Notes under the pieces: model-generated
The model's database searches: none
What the model was told of the DNA's origin: nothing
What the model saw: the letters and a program-made list of their open reading frames with translations, nothing else
Assembly: GCA_023664045.1 (NCBI GenBank)
Contig: JAMPGH010000001.1
Location: 1,075,095 to 1,139,094, forward strand
Length of the DNA stretch: 64,000 bases
Direction of reading: 5' to 3'
Source of the DNA: Alistipes senegalensis
GTDB taxonomy: Bacteria; Bacteroidota; Bacteroidia; Bacteroidales; Rikenellaceae
Translations under genes and position numbers: made by a program
In this document: positions 53,579-63,106 of the stretch, in pieces
Position numbering within the stretch: position 1 is the first letter of the stretch
Layout of the letters: every line of letters begins with the position of its first letter

Positions 53579-53962
53579 ATGAGATTTTTTGCAGCGATCG
53601 TCGATGCTCTGGTCCTCTTCGTGCAGCGGAACCCGCTGACGGTGTTGTTCCTCTTCGTGCTGGCTCTGGTCGCACCGAGCCTCTTCAAGGGCATCGCGGC
53701 TTTCATTTTGTATGCGTTTATGGGCGTGCTCCTGTTGGTCGTGTTGCTGGCGCTGCTGTTCCGCTGGCGGATCTATCGCCTGCAGCGCGATATGGAGAAA
53801 CAGTTCGGTCGCGGATTCCGTCAGGATGCTTCCGCCGGCTCCCGTGCCGGGCGTCGCCGCGAGGGCGACGTCGAGGTCCGCCGGACTGCCGGCACGCCCG
53901 AGAAGCGGGTATCGAGCGATGTGGGCGACTATGTCGACTTCGAGGAGACCAAAGAAAAATAA
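53579..53962 (+). CDS. DUF4834 family membrane protein
   Basis: The 127-residue protein has two membrane segments (about 17-35 and 38-62) followed by a basic, disordered tail ending GDYVDFEETKEK. This is the layout of DUF4834, a small Bacteroidota protein of unknown function. It is followed after 2 nt by mlaE, which suggests a link with lipid transport. Confidence 0.78.
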   Translation: MRFFAAIVDALVLFVQRNPLTVLFLFVLALVAPSLFKGIAAFILYAFMGVLLLVVLLALLFRWRIYRLQRDMEKQFGRGFRQDASAGSRAGRRREGDVEVRRTAGTPEKRVSSDVGDYVDFEETKEK

Positions 53963-53964
53963 GC

Positions 53965-54708
53965 ATGTTTCGACTTTTCGCACCGATCGGCCGTTATTTC
54001 ATCTTGATGGGCAAGGTTTTTTCCCGTCCGGAGAAGATGTCGATCTACCGGCGCCGGATCATCTACGAAATGGAGGCGCTCGGCGTCGATTCGATCGGTC
54101 TGACGGCCATCATCTCGATCTTCATCGGTGCCGTCATCACCCTGCAGATGTGCATCAACCTCGAATCGCCTTTCATTCCGCGGTCGCTGGTGGGCTACGC
54201 CACGCGCGAGACGATGATTCTGGAGTTCTCCTCCACAGTCGTCGCCCTGATTCTGGCCGGCAAGGTCGGGTCGAGCATCGCTTCGGAGATCGGTACCATG
54301 CGCATCACCGAGCAGATCGATGCGCTGGAGATCATGGGCGTCAACTCCGCGTCGTATCTCATTCTGCCCAAAATCGTCGCCGCGGTCTTCTTCTTCCCGT
54401 TCCTGACGATCCTCTCCATCCTGATCGGCGTCATGGGCGGCTGGGCCATCTCCTATTTGACGGGCATCATGCTCCCGGCGGATTATGTCGACGGCCTGCT
54501 GATGGATTTCAAGCCCTATTCGATCACCTATTCGTTGATCAAGATGGCGGTCTTCGCCTATCTGATAACCTCCGTTTCGGCCTTCTTCGGCTACTACGCC
54601 AAAGGCAACTCCCTCGAAGTGGGCGCCGCTTCGACGCGGGCCGTGGTCGTGGGTTCGGTGGTCATCATGATCTTTAACCTGATGCTCACGCAGATTCTGC
54701 TGATATGA
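53965..54708 (+). CDS. mlaE: MlaE-type phospholipid ABC transporter permease
   Basis: The 247-residue permease has five or six helices and MlaE family phrases: GVDSIGLTAIISIFIGAVIT, AGKVGSSIASEIGTMRITEQ, IDALEIMGVNSASYLILPK and GYYAKGNSLEVGAASTRAVV. With MlaF it moves phospholipids between the inner and outer membranes. The stop overlaps mlaF by 4 nt. Confidence 0.92.
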   Translation: MFRLFAPIGRYFILMGKVFSRPEKMSIYRRRIIYEMEALGVDSIGLTAIISIFIGAVITLQMCINLESPFIPRSLVGYATRETMILEFSSTVVALILAGKVGSSIASEIGTMRITEQIDALEIMGVNSASYLILPKIVAAVFFFPFLTILSILIGVMGGWAISYLTGIMLPADYVDGLLMDFKPYSITYSLIKMAVFAYLITSVSAFFGYYAKGNSLEVGAASTRAVVVGSVVIMIFNLMLTQILLI

Positions 54709-55460
54709 TACGCGCCGACCATATCGTCAAGTCGTTCGACGGCCGCACGGTGCTCGACGACATCTCCGTCGAGTTCGAGACGGGCCGCACCAACCTCATC
54801 ATCGGCAAGAGCGGTTCGGGTAAGACCGTGTTGCTCAAAAGTCTGGTCGGGCTCCATGCAATCGACTCGGGATCCGTTTGGTACGACGACGTCGACTTCA
54901 CGCGACTGGGCTTTCGCGAGCGCAAGGCGATCCGCAAGGACATCGGCATGATCTTTCAGGGCGGGGCTTTGCTCGATTCGTCGTCGGTCGAGGAGAATGT
55001 CAAGTTGCCGCTGGACCTCTTCACCGAGCAGTCCGAGGCCGAGAAACTGGAACGGGTCGATTTCTGTCTCCGGCGCGTGCGCCTCGAAAATGCCAACCGC
55101 CTCTATCCCGCCGAGCTCTCGGGCGGCATGATCAAGCGCGTGGCCATCGCCCGCGCCATCGTCCTCAATCCCAGATACCTCTTCTGCGATGAACCCAACT
55201 CGGGGCTCGATCCGCAGACTTCGATCGTCATCGACAACCTCATCCACGAGATCACGCGCGAGTACAACATCACCACGATCATCAACACCCACGACATGAA
55301 CTCCGTGATGGAGATCGGCGAGAAGATCGTCTACATCCACGAGGGACGCAAATGGTGGGAGGGCACCAAAGACGACATCCTGCATACCGACAATCCCGAG
55401 CTCAACGCCTTCGTCTTCGCCTCGGCGATGGCCAAGCGGGCCAAAGCGGCGACCAGATAA
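54705..55460 (+). CDS. mlaF: MlaF-type ABC transporter ATP-binding protein
   Basis: The 251-residue ATPase has Walker A GKSGSGKT (34-41), a Q-loop in IGMIFQGGALLDSSSVEEN, the ABC signature ELSGGMIKR, Walker B YLFCDEPNSGLDP and the switch histidine in NTHDMNSV. It powers MlaE. An MCE-domain (MlaD) gene is expected for a full system but is not in the window. Confidence 0.92.
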   Translation: MIRADHIVKSFDGRTVLDDISVEFETGRTNLIIGKSGSGKTVLLKSLVGLHAIDSGSVWYDDVDFTRLGFRERKAIRKDIGMIFQGGALLDSSSVEENVKLPLDLFTEQSEAEKLERVDFCLRRVRLENANRLYPAELSGGMIKRVAIARAIVLNPRYLFCDEPNSGLDPQTSIVIDNLIHEITREYNITTIINTHDMNSVMEIGEKIVYIHEGRKWWEGTKDDILHTDNPELNAFVFASAMAKRAKAATR

Positions 55461-55664
55461 GACGGTCGCATCTTCGAACGGGCGTTTTCCGATCGGAATC
55501 CGCCGTTATTTCATGACTCTCGTTGGGAGAAATCCCGTTTCCGGGCCGGTCGGGAACGATTTTTGGCGGAGAATCCGGGAGACGGCGGCTTTCGGGAGCC
55601 CGACGGGGGCCGAAAGCGGTGCAGCGCGCTGAAAAGCCGTTTATTAAAAAAACTTAAATTTTTA

Positions 55665-55696
55665 TTTGCGTAAAATATATAAAGTGTATACTTTTG
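55665..55696 (+). promoter_or_regulatory. Promoter of the glyceraldehyde-3-phosphate dehydrogenase gene
   Basis: TTTG (55665-55668), a 20-nt spacer and TACTTTTG (55689-55696) form an exact promoter in an A+T-rich patch, giving a leader of about 45 nt. Confidence 0.8.
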
Positions 55697-55719
55697 CACT
55701 GTGAAAAAAATAACGCTAA

Positions 55720-56763
<1,044 letters not shown>

Positions 56764-56780
56764 TCGTCTCCCGATTCAAG

Positions 56781-56814
56781 AAAACCGGAATCCCGTCAGG
56801 GGTTCCGGTTTTTT
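56781..56814 (+). terminator. Terminator of gap
   Basis: A 14-bp stem (AAAACCGGAATCCC with one G-T pair) and a GTCA loop are followed by TTTTTT. Confidence 0.85.
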
Positions 56815-57015
56815 GTTGAGCGGGCGGGCTCGTCGGGACGACGAACCCGGGTTGTCGTGCGGCAGATTACGGGGCCATGAAGCGGCAGGACGGCAGAATC
56901 GCAGCGTGCGGCGGGTAGACCGGGGGGGGCTTGTCGGGTTGCGGCGGAAATCAAATTTTCGGTCGGAAAGATGGCGGCCGGTGGACCGGGAACGCCTGCG
57001 GTGAGACGGCAGGGC

Positions 57016-57465
57016 CTATTTCCCGCCGCCGTTCCGTTTGGCGGTCGGTCGTTTCTTGGCGGCTTGCTTCCGGTCGACCCGCATTTCGATCGAGGCGCCC
57101 GACCATTGGTTGATCTCACGGCGGATCTTGTCGACCTTGCGGCCGTCGCAGGAGATCGTCATTTCGATCTCGAAAGGCCGCGTCGCGTCGATGTCGTCGG
57201 TCTCGGGCAGCGTGTGGGGGATGATATAGACGTAGAGCAGCAGGTGGTCGCACGGCTCGGTCGTCAGCACTGCCTTGCGGTCGGGAGCGATGCCGGCGGG
57301 CGCTTCCCGAAGCCGGGACCCCGTCTCCGCCACGTGCGAAGAGGTCGACGCGAAGCCCGTCCGACGGTCCGCAGCATCGAAGCAGCCGGCCATCAGCGCC
57401 ACGTTGTAGCGCCACCAGCCGTCGTAACGGCTCGTTACTTCTATCGAAAATCCTTTGTTCGCCAT
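57016..57465 (-). CDS. Hypothetical protein
   Basis: The 149-residue cytoplasmic protein reads MANKGFSIEVTSRYDGWWRY, then a segment with many charged residues. A strand-rich part follows (DHLLLYVYIIPHTLPETDDI, PFEIEMTISCDGRKVDKIRR), and the tail is basic (KQAAKKRPTAKRNGGGK). It has no signal peptide. I do not recognise it. The -7 box at 57477-57470 ends 4 nt before the ATG, so the mRNA would be leaderless unless translation starts later. Confidence 0.6.
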   Translation of the reverse strand: MANKGFSIEVTSRYDGWWRYNVALMAGCFDAADRRTGFASTSSHVAETGSRLREAPAGIAPDRKAVLTTEPCDHLLLYVYIIPHTLPETDDIDATRPFEIEMTISCDGRKVDKIRREINQWSGASIEMRVDRKQAAKKRPTAKRNGGGK

Positions 57466-57469
57466 GACA

Positions 57470-57530
57470 CAAAGATAGTGCAAGTCGGAAGCAATGCCAA
57501 ATTTATTCGAGTATTGCCGAGACGCGGCCT
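57470..57530 (-). repeat. Single copy of the promoter-bearing palindromic repeat
   Basis: This matches the first unit at 15194: CAAAGATA, 12 nt, then AGCAATGCCAAATTTATTCG and AGTATTGCCGAGAC. On the minus strand TTTG (57501-57498), 20 nt and TATCTTTG (57477-57470) form the promoter of the gene at 57016-57465. The palindrome CAATGcCAAATttATTcGagtATTG covers the -33 box. Confidence 0.65.
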
Positions 57531-57584
57531 GTCTGAAGCTGCGGCCGAAGATACGCAGCCGGAATGAAACATCCGAGCAATTTC

Positions 57585-57615
57585 TTTGCAGATGTCTTAT
57601 TTTTTCGTAACTTTG
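57585..57615 (+). promoter_or_regulatory. Promoter of the DUF177-rpmF-plsX-fabH operon
   Basis: TTTG (57585-57588), a 19-nt spacer and TAACTTTG (57608-57615) match the consensus exactly. This sets the first start at ATG 57634. Confidence 0.8.
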
Positions 57616-57633
57616 CGCACTATTTGTGTTCAG

Positions 57634-58215
57634 ATGGATGCTGCGAAAGGATATTCCATTGCTTACAAAGGGCTGAAAAACGGCACCCACGACTTCGCTT
57701 TCAAGGTCGGCGGTTCGTTGTTCGAAGCCTACGGCAGTGCGGAGATCAAGGACGGCGACTGCGACGTCGAGGTGGCGCTCGCCAAGTCCGAGACGCAACT
57801 CGTGGCCGATGTCGCGATCCGCGGCAGCGTCGTCGTGGCATGCGACCGGTGTCTGGAGGATTGCCGCATTCCCGTCGATTTTTCGGGACGTCTGGTCGTG
57901 AAGTTCTCCGACGAGGTCCGCGAATACGACGGCGAGGTGCTGTGGCTCCTGCCCGGCGAGGACGAGGTCGATCTGGCACAATATATTTACGAGAGCATCG
58001 TGCTGTCGCTGCCTTACCAGCGGGTGCATTCCGAAGGCGGATGCGACCCCGAGATGCTGCGGCGCTTCCGCATCGTTTCGGGCGAGGAGTTCGCCGAGAT
58101 CGAGTCCCGGAGCGGCGAGCGGCGCCAAGGCGGTGCGTGGGAGAAGCTCGCGCAGCTGCGCGAGCGGATGTCGGAGACCGACGAAGGAGCCCCGACCGAC
58201 GACGAAAAGAAGTAA
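57634..58215 (+). CDS. DUF177 (YceD-like) protein
   Basis: The 193-residue protein has the YceD/DUF177 core, including DVAIRGSVVVACDRCLEDC (a zinc-binding-like CxRC) and DLAQYIYESIVLSLPYQRVH. DUF177 proteins precede rpmF in most bacteria and have been linked to rRNA metabolism. ATG 57634 follows the promoter by 18 nt. Confidence 0.88.
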   Translation: MDAAKGYSIAYKGLKNGTHDFAFKVGGSLFEAYGSAEIKDGDCDVEVALAKSETQLVADVAIRGSVVVACDRCLEDCRIPVDFSGRLVVKFSDEVREYDGEVLWLLPGEDEVDLAQYIYESIVLSLPYQRVHSEGGCDPEMLRRFRIVSGEEFAEIESRSGERRQGGAWEKLAQLRERMSETDEGAPTDDEKK

Positions 58216-58243
58216 TATGTCGAACTAAATAATCTATCGTAAC

Positions 58244-58429
58244 ATGGCACATCCTAAACACAAAGTCTCGTCGACGCGACGCGACAAGAGAAGAACCCAT
58301 TACAAGGCTGCGGTTCCGACGGTCGTTACCTGCTCGAACTGCGGTGCCGCCACGCTCTACCACCGCGTATGCCCCGAGTGCGGCTTCTACCGCGGCAAGC
58401 TGGCCATCGAGAAGAAGGCTGCCGAATAA
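58244..58429 (+). CDS. rpmF: 50S ribosomal protein L32
   Basis: The 61-residue protein starts MAHPKHKVSSTRRDKRRTHY and has a zinc ribbon (CSNCGAATLYHRVCPECGFY). It is the usual partner of DUF177 and plsX. Confidence 0.97.
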   Translation: MAHPKHKVSSTRRDKRRTHYKAAVPTVVTCSNCGAATLYHRVCPECGFYRGKLAIEKKAAE

Positions 58430-58582
58430 GGCGGCGATGCGGAGAGGGCACCGGAGGTGCGCTCTCTCTGTTTTGAAACGAGCTTTTTTTCGCTCCGCCC
58501 GTCCGCGGGAGGGGGCAGATTCCGTTTTTCTGCCCTCCGCGCATGCGGTCGCGGAGTATGTAGAACCTAATCGTACAAACTT

Positions 58583-59530
58583 ATGTTGAAGATAGGTGTA
58601 GACGCTATGGGCGGCGATTTCGCTCCCGAGGCAGCGGTCCGGGGCGCCATCATGGCGCTCGAGGCCGTCGGCGCCGAAAGCCGCATCGTCCTCTTCGGCG
58701 ACGAAGCCCGCATCCGGGCTCTTCTGTCCGAGGAGAACTGCCCGGCCGACCGATTCGATATCGTCGCTACGACCGAGGTCATCGAGATGGGCGACCACCC
58801 GGCCAAAGCCTTTCAGGCGAAAGCCGATTCGAGCATTACCGTCGGATTCGGCCATCTGGCTCAGGGCGCGGTCGACGGATTCGCCAGCGCCGGTTCTACC
58901 GGCGCCATGATGGTAGGCTCGATGTATGCCGTCAAGCCCATCGAGGGCGTGATCCGGCCTACGATCTCGTCGCTCGTTCCTACGGCCGCCGGACGTCCCG
59001 CCCTGTTGCTGGACGTGGGGTTGAACGTCGACTGCAAACCCGAGGTGCTGGCTCAGTACGGCCTGATCGGTTCGATCTTCGCCGAGTCGGTGCTGGGGAT
59101 CCAGTCGCCGCGCGTCGCCGTTCTCAACATCGGCGAGGAGGAGACCAAAGGCAACGCGCAGGTCAAGGCGGCCCATGAAATGTTGCGCGAGGAGAAGCGC
59201 ATCCGCTTCGTCGGCAACATCGAGGGTTCGCACATCTTCTCGGGCAAGGTGGCCGACGTGATCGTCTGCGACGGTTTTGTCGGAAATACCGTGCTCAAGA
59301 TGGCCGAGGGACTCTACCGGATCAACAAGGCGCTCGGCGGCGGCAATGCTTTCTGGGACGCCATGAACTACGAAAACGTGGGCGGCACGCCCGTGCTGGG
59401 CGTCAATGCTCCCGTGGTCATCGGCCACGGCTGTTCGTCGCCGCTGGCTATCAAGAACATGATCCTCACGACCGAGCGGTGCATCCGTGCCGGCTTCACG
59501 GCCCGGTTGCAGAAGGCTTTCAACGAATAA
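58583..59530 (+). CDS. plsX: Phosphate acyltransferase PlsX
   Basis: PlsX makes acyl-phosphate from acyl-ACP for phospholipid synthesis. The 315-residue protein has IGVDAMGGDFAPEAAVRGAI, GFASAGSTGAMMVGSM, LLLDVGLNVDCKPEVL, LNIGEEETKGN and CDGFVGNTVLKMAEG. Length is standard. It precedes fabH by 21 nt. Confidence 0.95.
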   Translation: MLKIGVDAMGGDFAPEAAVRGAIMALEAVGAESRIVLFGDEARIRALLSEENCPADRFDIVATTEVIEMGDHPAKAFQAKADSSITVGFGHLAQGAVDGFASAGSTGAMMVGSMYAVKPIEGVIRPTISSLVPTAAGRPALLLDVGLNVDCKPEVLAQYGLIGSIFAESVLGIQSPRVAVLNIGEEETKGNAQVKAAHEMLREEKRIRFVGNIEGSHIFSGKVADVIVCDGFVGNTVLKMAEGLYRINKALGGGNAFWDAMNYENVGGTPVLGVNAPVVIGHGCSSPLAIKNMILTTERCIRAGFTARLQKAFNE

Positions 59531-59551
59531 TCCAAATTTTTCACGAATACA

Positions 59552-60580
59552 ATGGCTAAGATTACAGCTGCTATAACGGGCGTGGGTCAGTATCTGCCCG
59601 ATTACCTGCTTACCAACGACGAGCTGAGCCGCATGGTCGACACCAACGACGAGTGGATCGTCTCGCATACCGGCATCAGGACGCGTCATATCCTCAAGGG
59701 CGAGGGCATCGGTACCTCCTATATGGGTGCGCGTGCCGTGATGAACCTGCTGGACAAGACCGGAATCGATCCGATGGAGGTCGATGTCGTGATTTGCGCC
59801 ACCATCACCCCCGATATGTTCTTCCCCTCGACGGGCAACCTCATCGCCGATCAGGCCGGTTGCAAGAACGCCTTCGCCTACGACGTCTCGGCCGCCTGCT
59901 CGGGCTTCCTCTTCGCCTTGACCACGGGCGCCAAGTTTATCGAGGCCGGTACTTCGAAGAAGGTCATCGTCGTCGGCGCCGACAAGATGTCGTCGATCAT
60001 CGACTATACCGACCGTTCGACTTGCCCGCTCTTCGGCGACGGCGCCGCTGCCGTGCTTCTGGAGCCCAATACCGAGGGTCTGGGCGTCATCGACTCGATG
60101 CTCCGTTCCGACGGCTCGGGCGAGCTGCAGCTCTACATGAAGGCCGGCGGTTCGCGTTACCCCGCCTCGGCCGAGACGCTGGCCAACAACTGGCATACCA
60201 TCATGTGGGACGGTCAGGCCGTCTTCAAGGCCGCCGTTTCGAAAATGGCCGACGTGTCGGTCGAAATGATGGAGCGCCACAACCTCACGGGCGACGACGT
60301 CCGCTACCTCGTGCCGCATCAGGCCAACCTGCGCATCATCGACGCCACGGCCCGCCGCATGGGCATCGGTCAGGAGAAGTGCATGATCAACATCGACCGC
60401 AACGGCAATACCACGGCCGCTACGATCCCGACCTGCCTCTGCGACTACGAGAAGGAGTTGCGCCCCGGCGACAACCTCATCCTTTCGGCATTCGGCGGCG
60501 GTTATACGTGGGGCGCCATCTACGTCAAGTGGGCCTACGACGGCTCCAAAGCGTGCCAGATCGCCACGGATCGAAAATAA
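59552..60580 (+). CDS. fabH: 3-oxoacyl-ACP synthase III
   Basis: FabH starts fatty-acid chains from acyl-CoA and malonyl-ACP. The 342-residue thiolase-fold enzyme has DEWIVSHTGIRTRHI, catalytic C116 in DVSAACSGFLFAL, the histidine in VPHQANLRIID and the asparagine in NIDRNGNTTAATIP. Operon position after plsX is standard. Confidence 0.96.
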   Translation: MAKITAAITGVGQYLPDYLLTNDELSRMVDTNDEWIVSHTGIRTRHILKGEGIGTSYMGARAVMNLLDKTGIDPMEVDVVICATITPDMFFPSTGNLIADQAGCKNAFAYDVSAACSGFLFALTTGAKFIEAGTSKKVIVVGADKMSSIIDYTDRSTCPLFGDGAAAVLLEPNTEGLGVIDSMLRSDGSGELQLYMKAGGSRYPASAETLANNWHTIMWDGQAVFKAAVSKMADVSVEMMERHNLTGDDVRYLVPHQANLRIIDATARRMGIGQEKCMINIDRNGNTTAATIPTCLCDYEKELRPGDNLILSAFGGGYTWGAIYVKWAYDGSKACQIATDRK

Positions 60581-60599
60581 CGACCGGTCTTCCGGATCG

Positions 60600-60636
60600 A
60601 AACGCGGGGGCCGAGAGGGGTTTCCGCGTTTTTTTC
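60600..60636 (+). terminator. Terminator of the plsX-fabH operon
   Basis: AAACGCGG pairs with CCGCGTTT around a 16-nt loop and continues into seven T. Confidence 0.75.
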
Positions 60637-60687
60637 GCTTTTGGTGAAAGATTTGTTAGGAATATGGAATCTTAAAAACAATAGTCT

Positions 60688-61131
60688 ATGAAAAAGTTCG
60701 TAATTCTTTCGGTTCTGTTCCTGTGCATGGCCGGCTGGGCTTCGGCTTCCGCGCTCGCCGATCGTCCCATTGGGGTCGAGCAGTTGCCTGCTGCGGCTCA
60801 GAAGTTCATCCGGACTCACTTCGCTTCGTCGGAACTCCTCTACGCCAAGATCGACGACGGCTTGTTCAGGAATGAATACAAGGTCGTGCTGGCCGGCGGC
60901 ATCTCGCTCGAATTTACCGACGACGGTGAATGGAAAGAGGTCGAAGCAGAATACGGTGAGGTCCCTGCCGCAATCGTCCCCGAGGCTATCCGCAAGCGGG
61001 TCGCACAGCAGTTTCCCAACGCCCGGATCGAGAGCATCGACCGCGACCGCCGCGGTTACGATGTCGGCTTGAGCAACGGCCTCGATCTGGAGTTCGACCG
61101 GCAGTTCAATCTGGTGGACATCGACGATTAG
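60688..61131 (+). CDS. PepSY-like periplasmic protein
   Basis: The 147-residue protein has a signal peptide (ends ASASALA) and two halves of a PepSY-like (DUF2874) fold. These are QLPAAAQKFIRTHFASSELL with GISLEFTDDGEWKEVEAEYG, then IRKRVAQQFPNARIESIDRD with LDLEFDRQFNLVDIDD. Such proteins are common in Bacteroidota periplasms, of unknown function. It is a single gene without a clear -7 box. Confidence 0.82.
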   Translation: MKKFVILSVLFLCMAGWASASALADRPIGVEQLPAAAQKFIRTHFASSELLYAKIDDGLFRNEYKVVLAGGISLEFTDDGEWKEVEAEYGEVPAAIVPEAIRKRVAQQFPNARIESIDRDRRGYDVGLSNGLDLEFDRQFNLVDIDD

Positions 61132-61176
61132 TTTCTCCGTCCGTTCGGGGGCCGCAGCTCGCAGGCCCGGTTTTGC

Positions 61177-61209
61177 GCGTCCGCCCTCCCCAAAACGGAG
61201 GGCGGACGC
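61177..61209. terminator. Hairpin after the PepSY-like gene
   Basis: GCGTCCGCCCTCC pairs perfectly with GGAGGGCGGACGC around CCAAAAC (13-bp stem). No long T tract follows. Confidence 0.6.
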
Positions 61210-61284
61210 CGCCGTCATAGGTTCGGCCTATCCGGCTATCGGATATTATGATCGCTTTTCGGTACATCGTGTCGATAAGAATCG

Positions 61285-61292
61285 TATCTTTG
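61285..61292 (+). promoter_or_regulatory. Promoter (-7 element) of the ferritin gene
   Basis: TATCTTTG lies 35 nt before ATG 61328. No -33 box of good quality; no Fur-like box recognised by eye. Confidence 0.6.
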
Positions 61293-61327
61293 TGTCTGGA
61301 AAACAAGACTCAAAAAACAATACGATT

Positions 61328-61852
61328 ATGTTAAGCAAAAAATTGCATGACGCGATCAACGCGCAGATCAACGCCGAACTGTGGTCGGCCTACCTCTACC
61401 TCTCCATGTCGCTCGACGCCGAGAACAAGGGTCTGAAGGGCGTGGCCAACTGGTTCTACATCCAGTTCCGCGAGGAGCAGGACCATGCCCGCATCTTCAT
61501 GAACTACCTGCTTTCGCGCGACGCCGAGGTGAAACTCCAGCCCATCGCCGAGGTACGTACTTCGTGGACTTCGCCGCTGGAGATGTTCAAGGATACGTTG
61601 GAGCATGAGAAGAAGGTTACCGCCATGATCCACAATCTGGCGGCTATCGCCGCCGAGGACAAGGACTTCGCGTCGTCCAACAAACTCGTCTGGTTCATCG
61701 ACGAACAGATCGAGGAGGAGGAGAACGCCCGCGGTATGATCCAGTCGTTCGAGGCCGTCGAGGACAACAAGTTTGGCCTCTACATGCTCGACAAGGAGCT
61801 GGCGACGCGTGCTTACTCCACGCCCTCGCCGCTGGCTTCCGCCGAGGAATAG
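61328..61852 (+). CDS. ftnA: Non-heme ferritin
   Basis: The 174-residue iron-storage protein starts MLSKKLHDAINAQINAELWS. It has the ferroxidase ligands in the first helix pair (INAELWSAYLYLSMS and FREEQDHARIFMNYLL) and DEQIEEEENARGMIQ in the later helix. ATG 61328 gives the standard N-terminus. It oxidises and stores iron in a 24-mer in the cytoplasm. Confidence 0.94.
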   Translation: MLSKKLHDAINAQINAELWSAYLYLSMSLDAENKGLKGVANWFYIQFREEQDHARIFMNYLLSRDAEVKLQPIAEVRTSWTSPLEMFKDTLEHEKKVTAMIHNLAAIAAEDKDFASSNKLVWFIDEQIEEEENARGMIQSFEAVEDNKFGLYMLDKELATRAYSTPSPLASAEE

Positions 61853-61874
61853 GACCGGTGAAAGTCGCAAAACG

Positions 61875-61909
61875 AAAGGCGGGAGGCGCTTCGAGCGCTT
61901 TCCGCCTTT
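61875..61909. terminator. Bidirectional terminator after ferritin
   Basis: AAAGGCGG pairs with CCGCCTTT and an inner AGGCGCTTCGAGCGCTTT hairpin extends the stem; TTTT follows on the plus strand. Confidence 0.75.
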
Positions 61910-61918
61910 TCCGTTGCC

Positions 61919-62656
61919 TTACTTTTCGGCGTGCCGTTCCGCCTTGTAGTCGATTCCGGCTTTGCGGGCTTGCGAGTGTTGGTCGGCCCGGCGGATGCGG
62001 TAGAGACGCCCCTCTTTTTGCAGACGCGCTCCGGTCTGGTGATACAGAAACGGGATGTCGGCTGCCATGCACTGTTTCCGGATGCCGAGTACCCAGTCGT
62101 AGTCGCATGTCCGGGCGTCGGGTCCCGATTCGCCGCCGACCGAGACTTCCTCGATGTCCGGCGTCAGATAGGGCTCCAGCTCCAGTGCTCCCAAGAGCGG
62201 GGCGCAGACGATGACCCGGCGGCGGATCGGGGTCTCCAGAAAGATCGGCAGCCGACGGTCGGCCATCTCCTGATTCTCCACCGTGCAGCCGATGACGACG
62301 TTGTCGTAACCCTCGCCCCAGTCCGGCGGCAGCACTTCCCGCAGCCGCCCGATCCGCTTGGTGAAGAACATGAACGTAAGGTCGTGCCGCAGCCGCATTA
62401 TCGCCCACGCTTCGGGGCGCCATGCGTCGGCTTCTTCCAGCAGGAAGTCCGACGTGAAGCAGGTGTAGATCATCTCGCCTGCCGGGATCTTGAAACGGCC
62501 GTCGCGCCTGCGACGTACGGGCAGATCGAATGCCGCTGTTTTGCGTGCCCGGCTGCTGTCGAGGTCGTGTTGCGCGTCTTGCCGGTAGACGTAGCAGTGG
62601 CGGCATCCTTCGCTGGTTTTGCGGCATCCGTGCCACGGGTTCCACGCAATGGACAT
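61919..62656 (-). CDS. DUF5131 (phage Gp37/Gp68-like) protein
   Basis: The 245-residue protein begins MSIAWNPWHGCRKTSEGCRH with a CX6CX2C cluster (C11, C18, C21). It then has IYTCFTSDFLLEEADAWRPE, FFTKRIGRLREVLPPDWGEG, NVVIGCTVENQEMADRRLP and VSVGGESGPDARTCDYDWV. These are the conserved blocks of DUF5131, known as phage Gp37/Gp68 and found in phages and chromosomes. The cysteine cluster resembles radical-SAM enzymes, but the function is unknown. It follows the GNAT gene by 2 nt. Confidence 0.85.
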   Translation of the reverse strand: MSIAWNPWHGCRKTSEGCRHCYVYRQDAQHDLDSSRARKTAAFDLPVRRRRDGRFKIPAGEMIYTCFTSDFLLEEADAWRPEAWAIMRLRHDLTFMFFTKRIGRLREVLPPDWGEGYDNVVIGCTVENQEMADRRLPIFLETPIRRRVIVCAPLLGALELEPYLTPDIEEVSVGGESGPDARTCDYDWVLGIRKQCMAADIPFLYHQTGARLQKEGRLYRIRRADQHSQARKAGIDYKAERHAEK

Positions 62657-62658
62657 GA

Positions 62659-63102
62659 CTACAGCTCCATTCGCAGCCGCACCAGATCGCGGCACTCTTC
62701 GCCCGCCTCGACGATGGGAGCAGGGTAGTATTTCGGGAAGTAGTCGCGCTCGATTTCCACCGGTTCGAATCCGAACGAGCGGTAGAGATGCAGCGGGCCG
62801 TTTTCTGCGTCGGCCGTGGCGATTTCGATGCGCCGGCGGCCTTCTTCGCGCGCCCGGCGCAGGGCATCGTGTATCAGGTCGCTGCCGATGCCGCGGCCCT
62901 GAAACGCCGGATCGACCGCCAGATTGACGATCTCGACCGTGAAAGGGTGGGTGCGGAGGAGCATGCAGACGCCGACGGTGCGGCCTTCCTCCACCGCTAC
63001 GTAGCAGTCGCCGCGGTCGATGTAGTCGGCCACCGATTCGGGCGATTCGTCGCCTAAGAGAAGCAGGTCCCACGGCGGAGTGTCGGTCTTGCGGATTTCC
63101 AT
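62659..63102 (-). CDS. GNAT family N-acetyltransferase
   Basis: The 147-residue enzyme has the GNAT acetyl-CoA loop in NLAVDPAFQGRGIGSDLIHD and the later ATADAENGPLHLYRSFGFEP. The substrate is not predictable. ATG 63102 is preferred because the longer frame start (63150) overlaps the upstream gene. Confidence 0.88.
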   Translation of the reverse strand: MEIRKTDTPPWDLLLLGDESPESVADYIDRGDCYVAVEEGRTVGVCMLLRTHPFTVEIVNLAVDPAFQGRGIGSDLIHDALRRAREEGRRRIEIATADAENGPLHLYRSFGFEPVEIERDYFPKYYPAPIVEAGEECRDLVRLRMEL

Positions 63103-63106
63103 AGTG

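Noticed and set aside
57746-60319. An 857-codon open frame on the minus strand across DUF177, rpmF, plsX and fabH
   Set aside because: It is a shadow of four well-identified plus-strand genes and has no promoter or family match.
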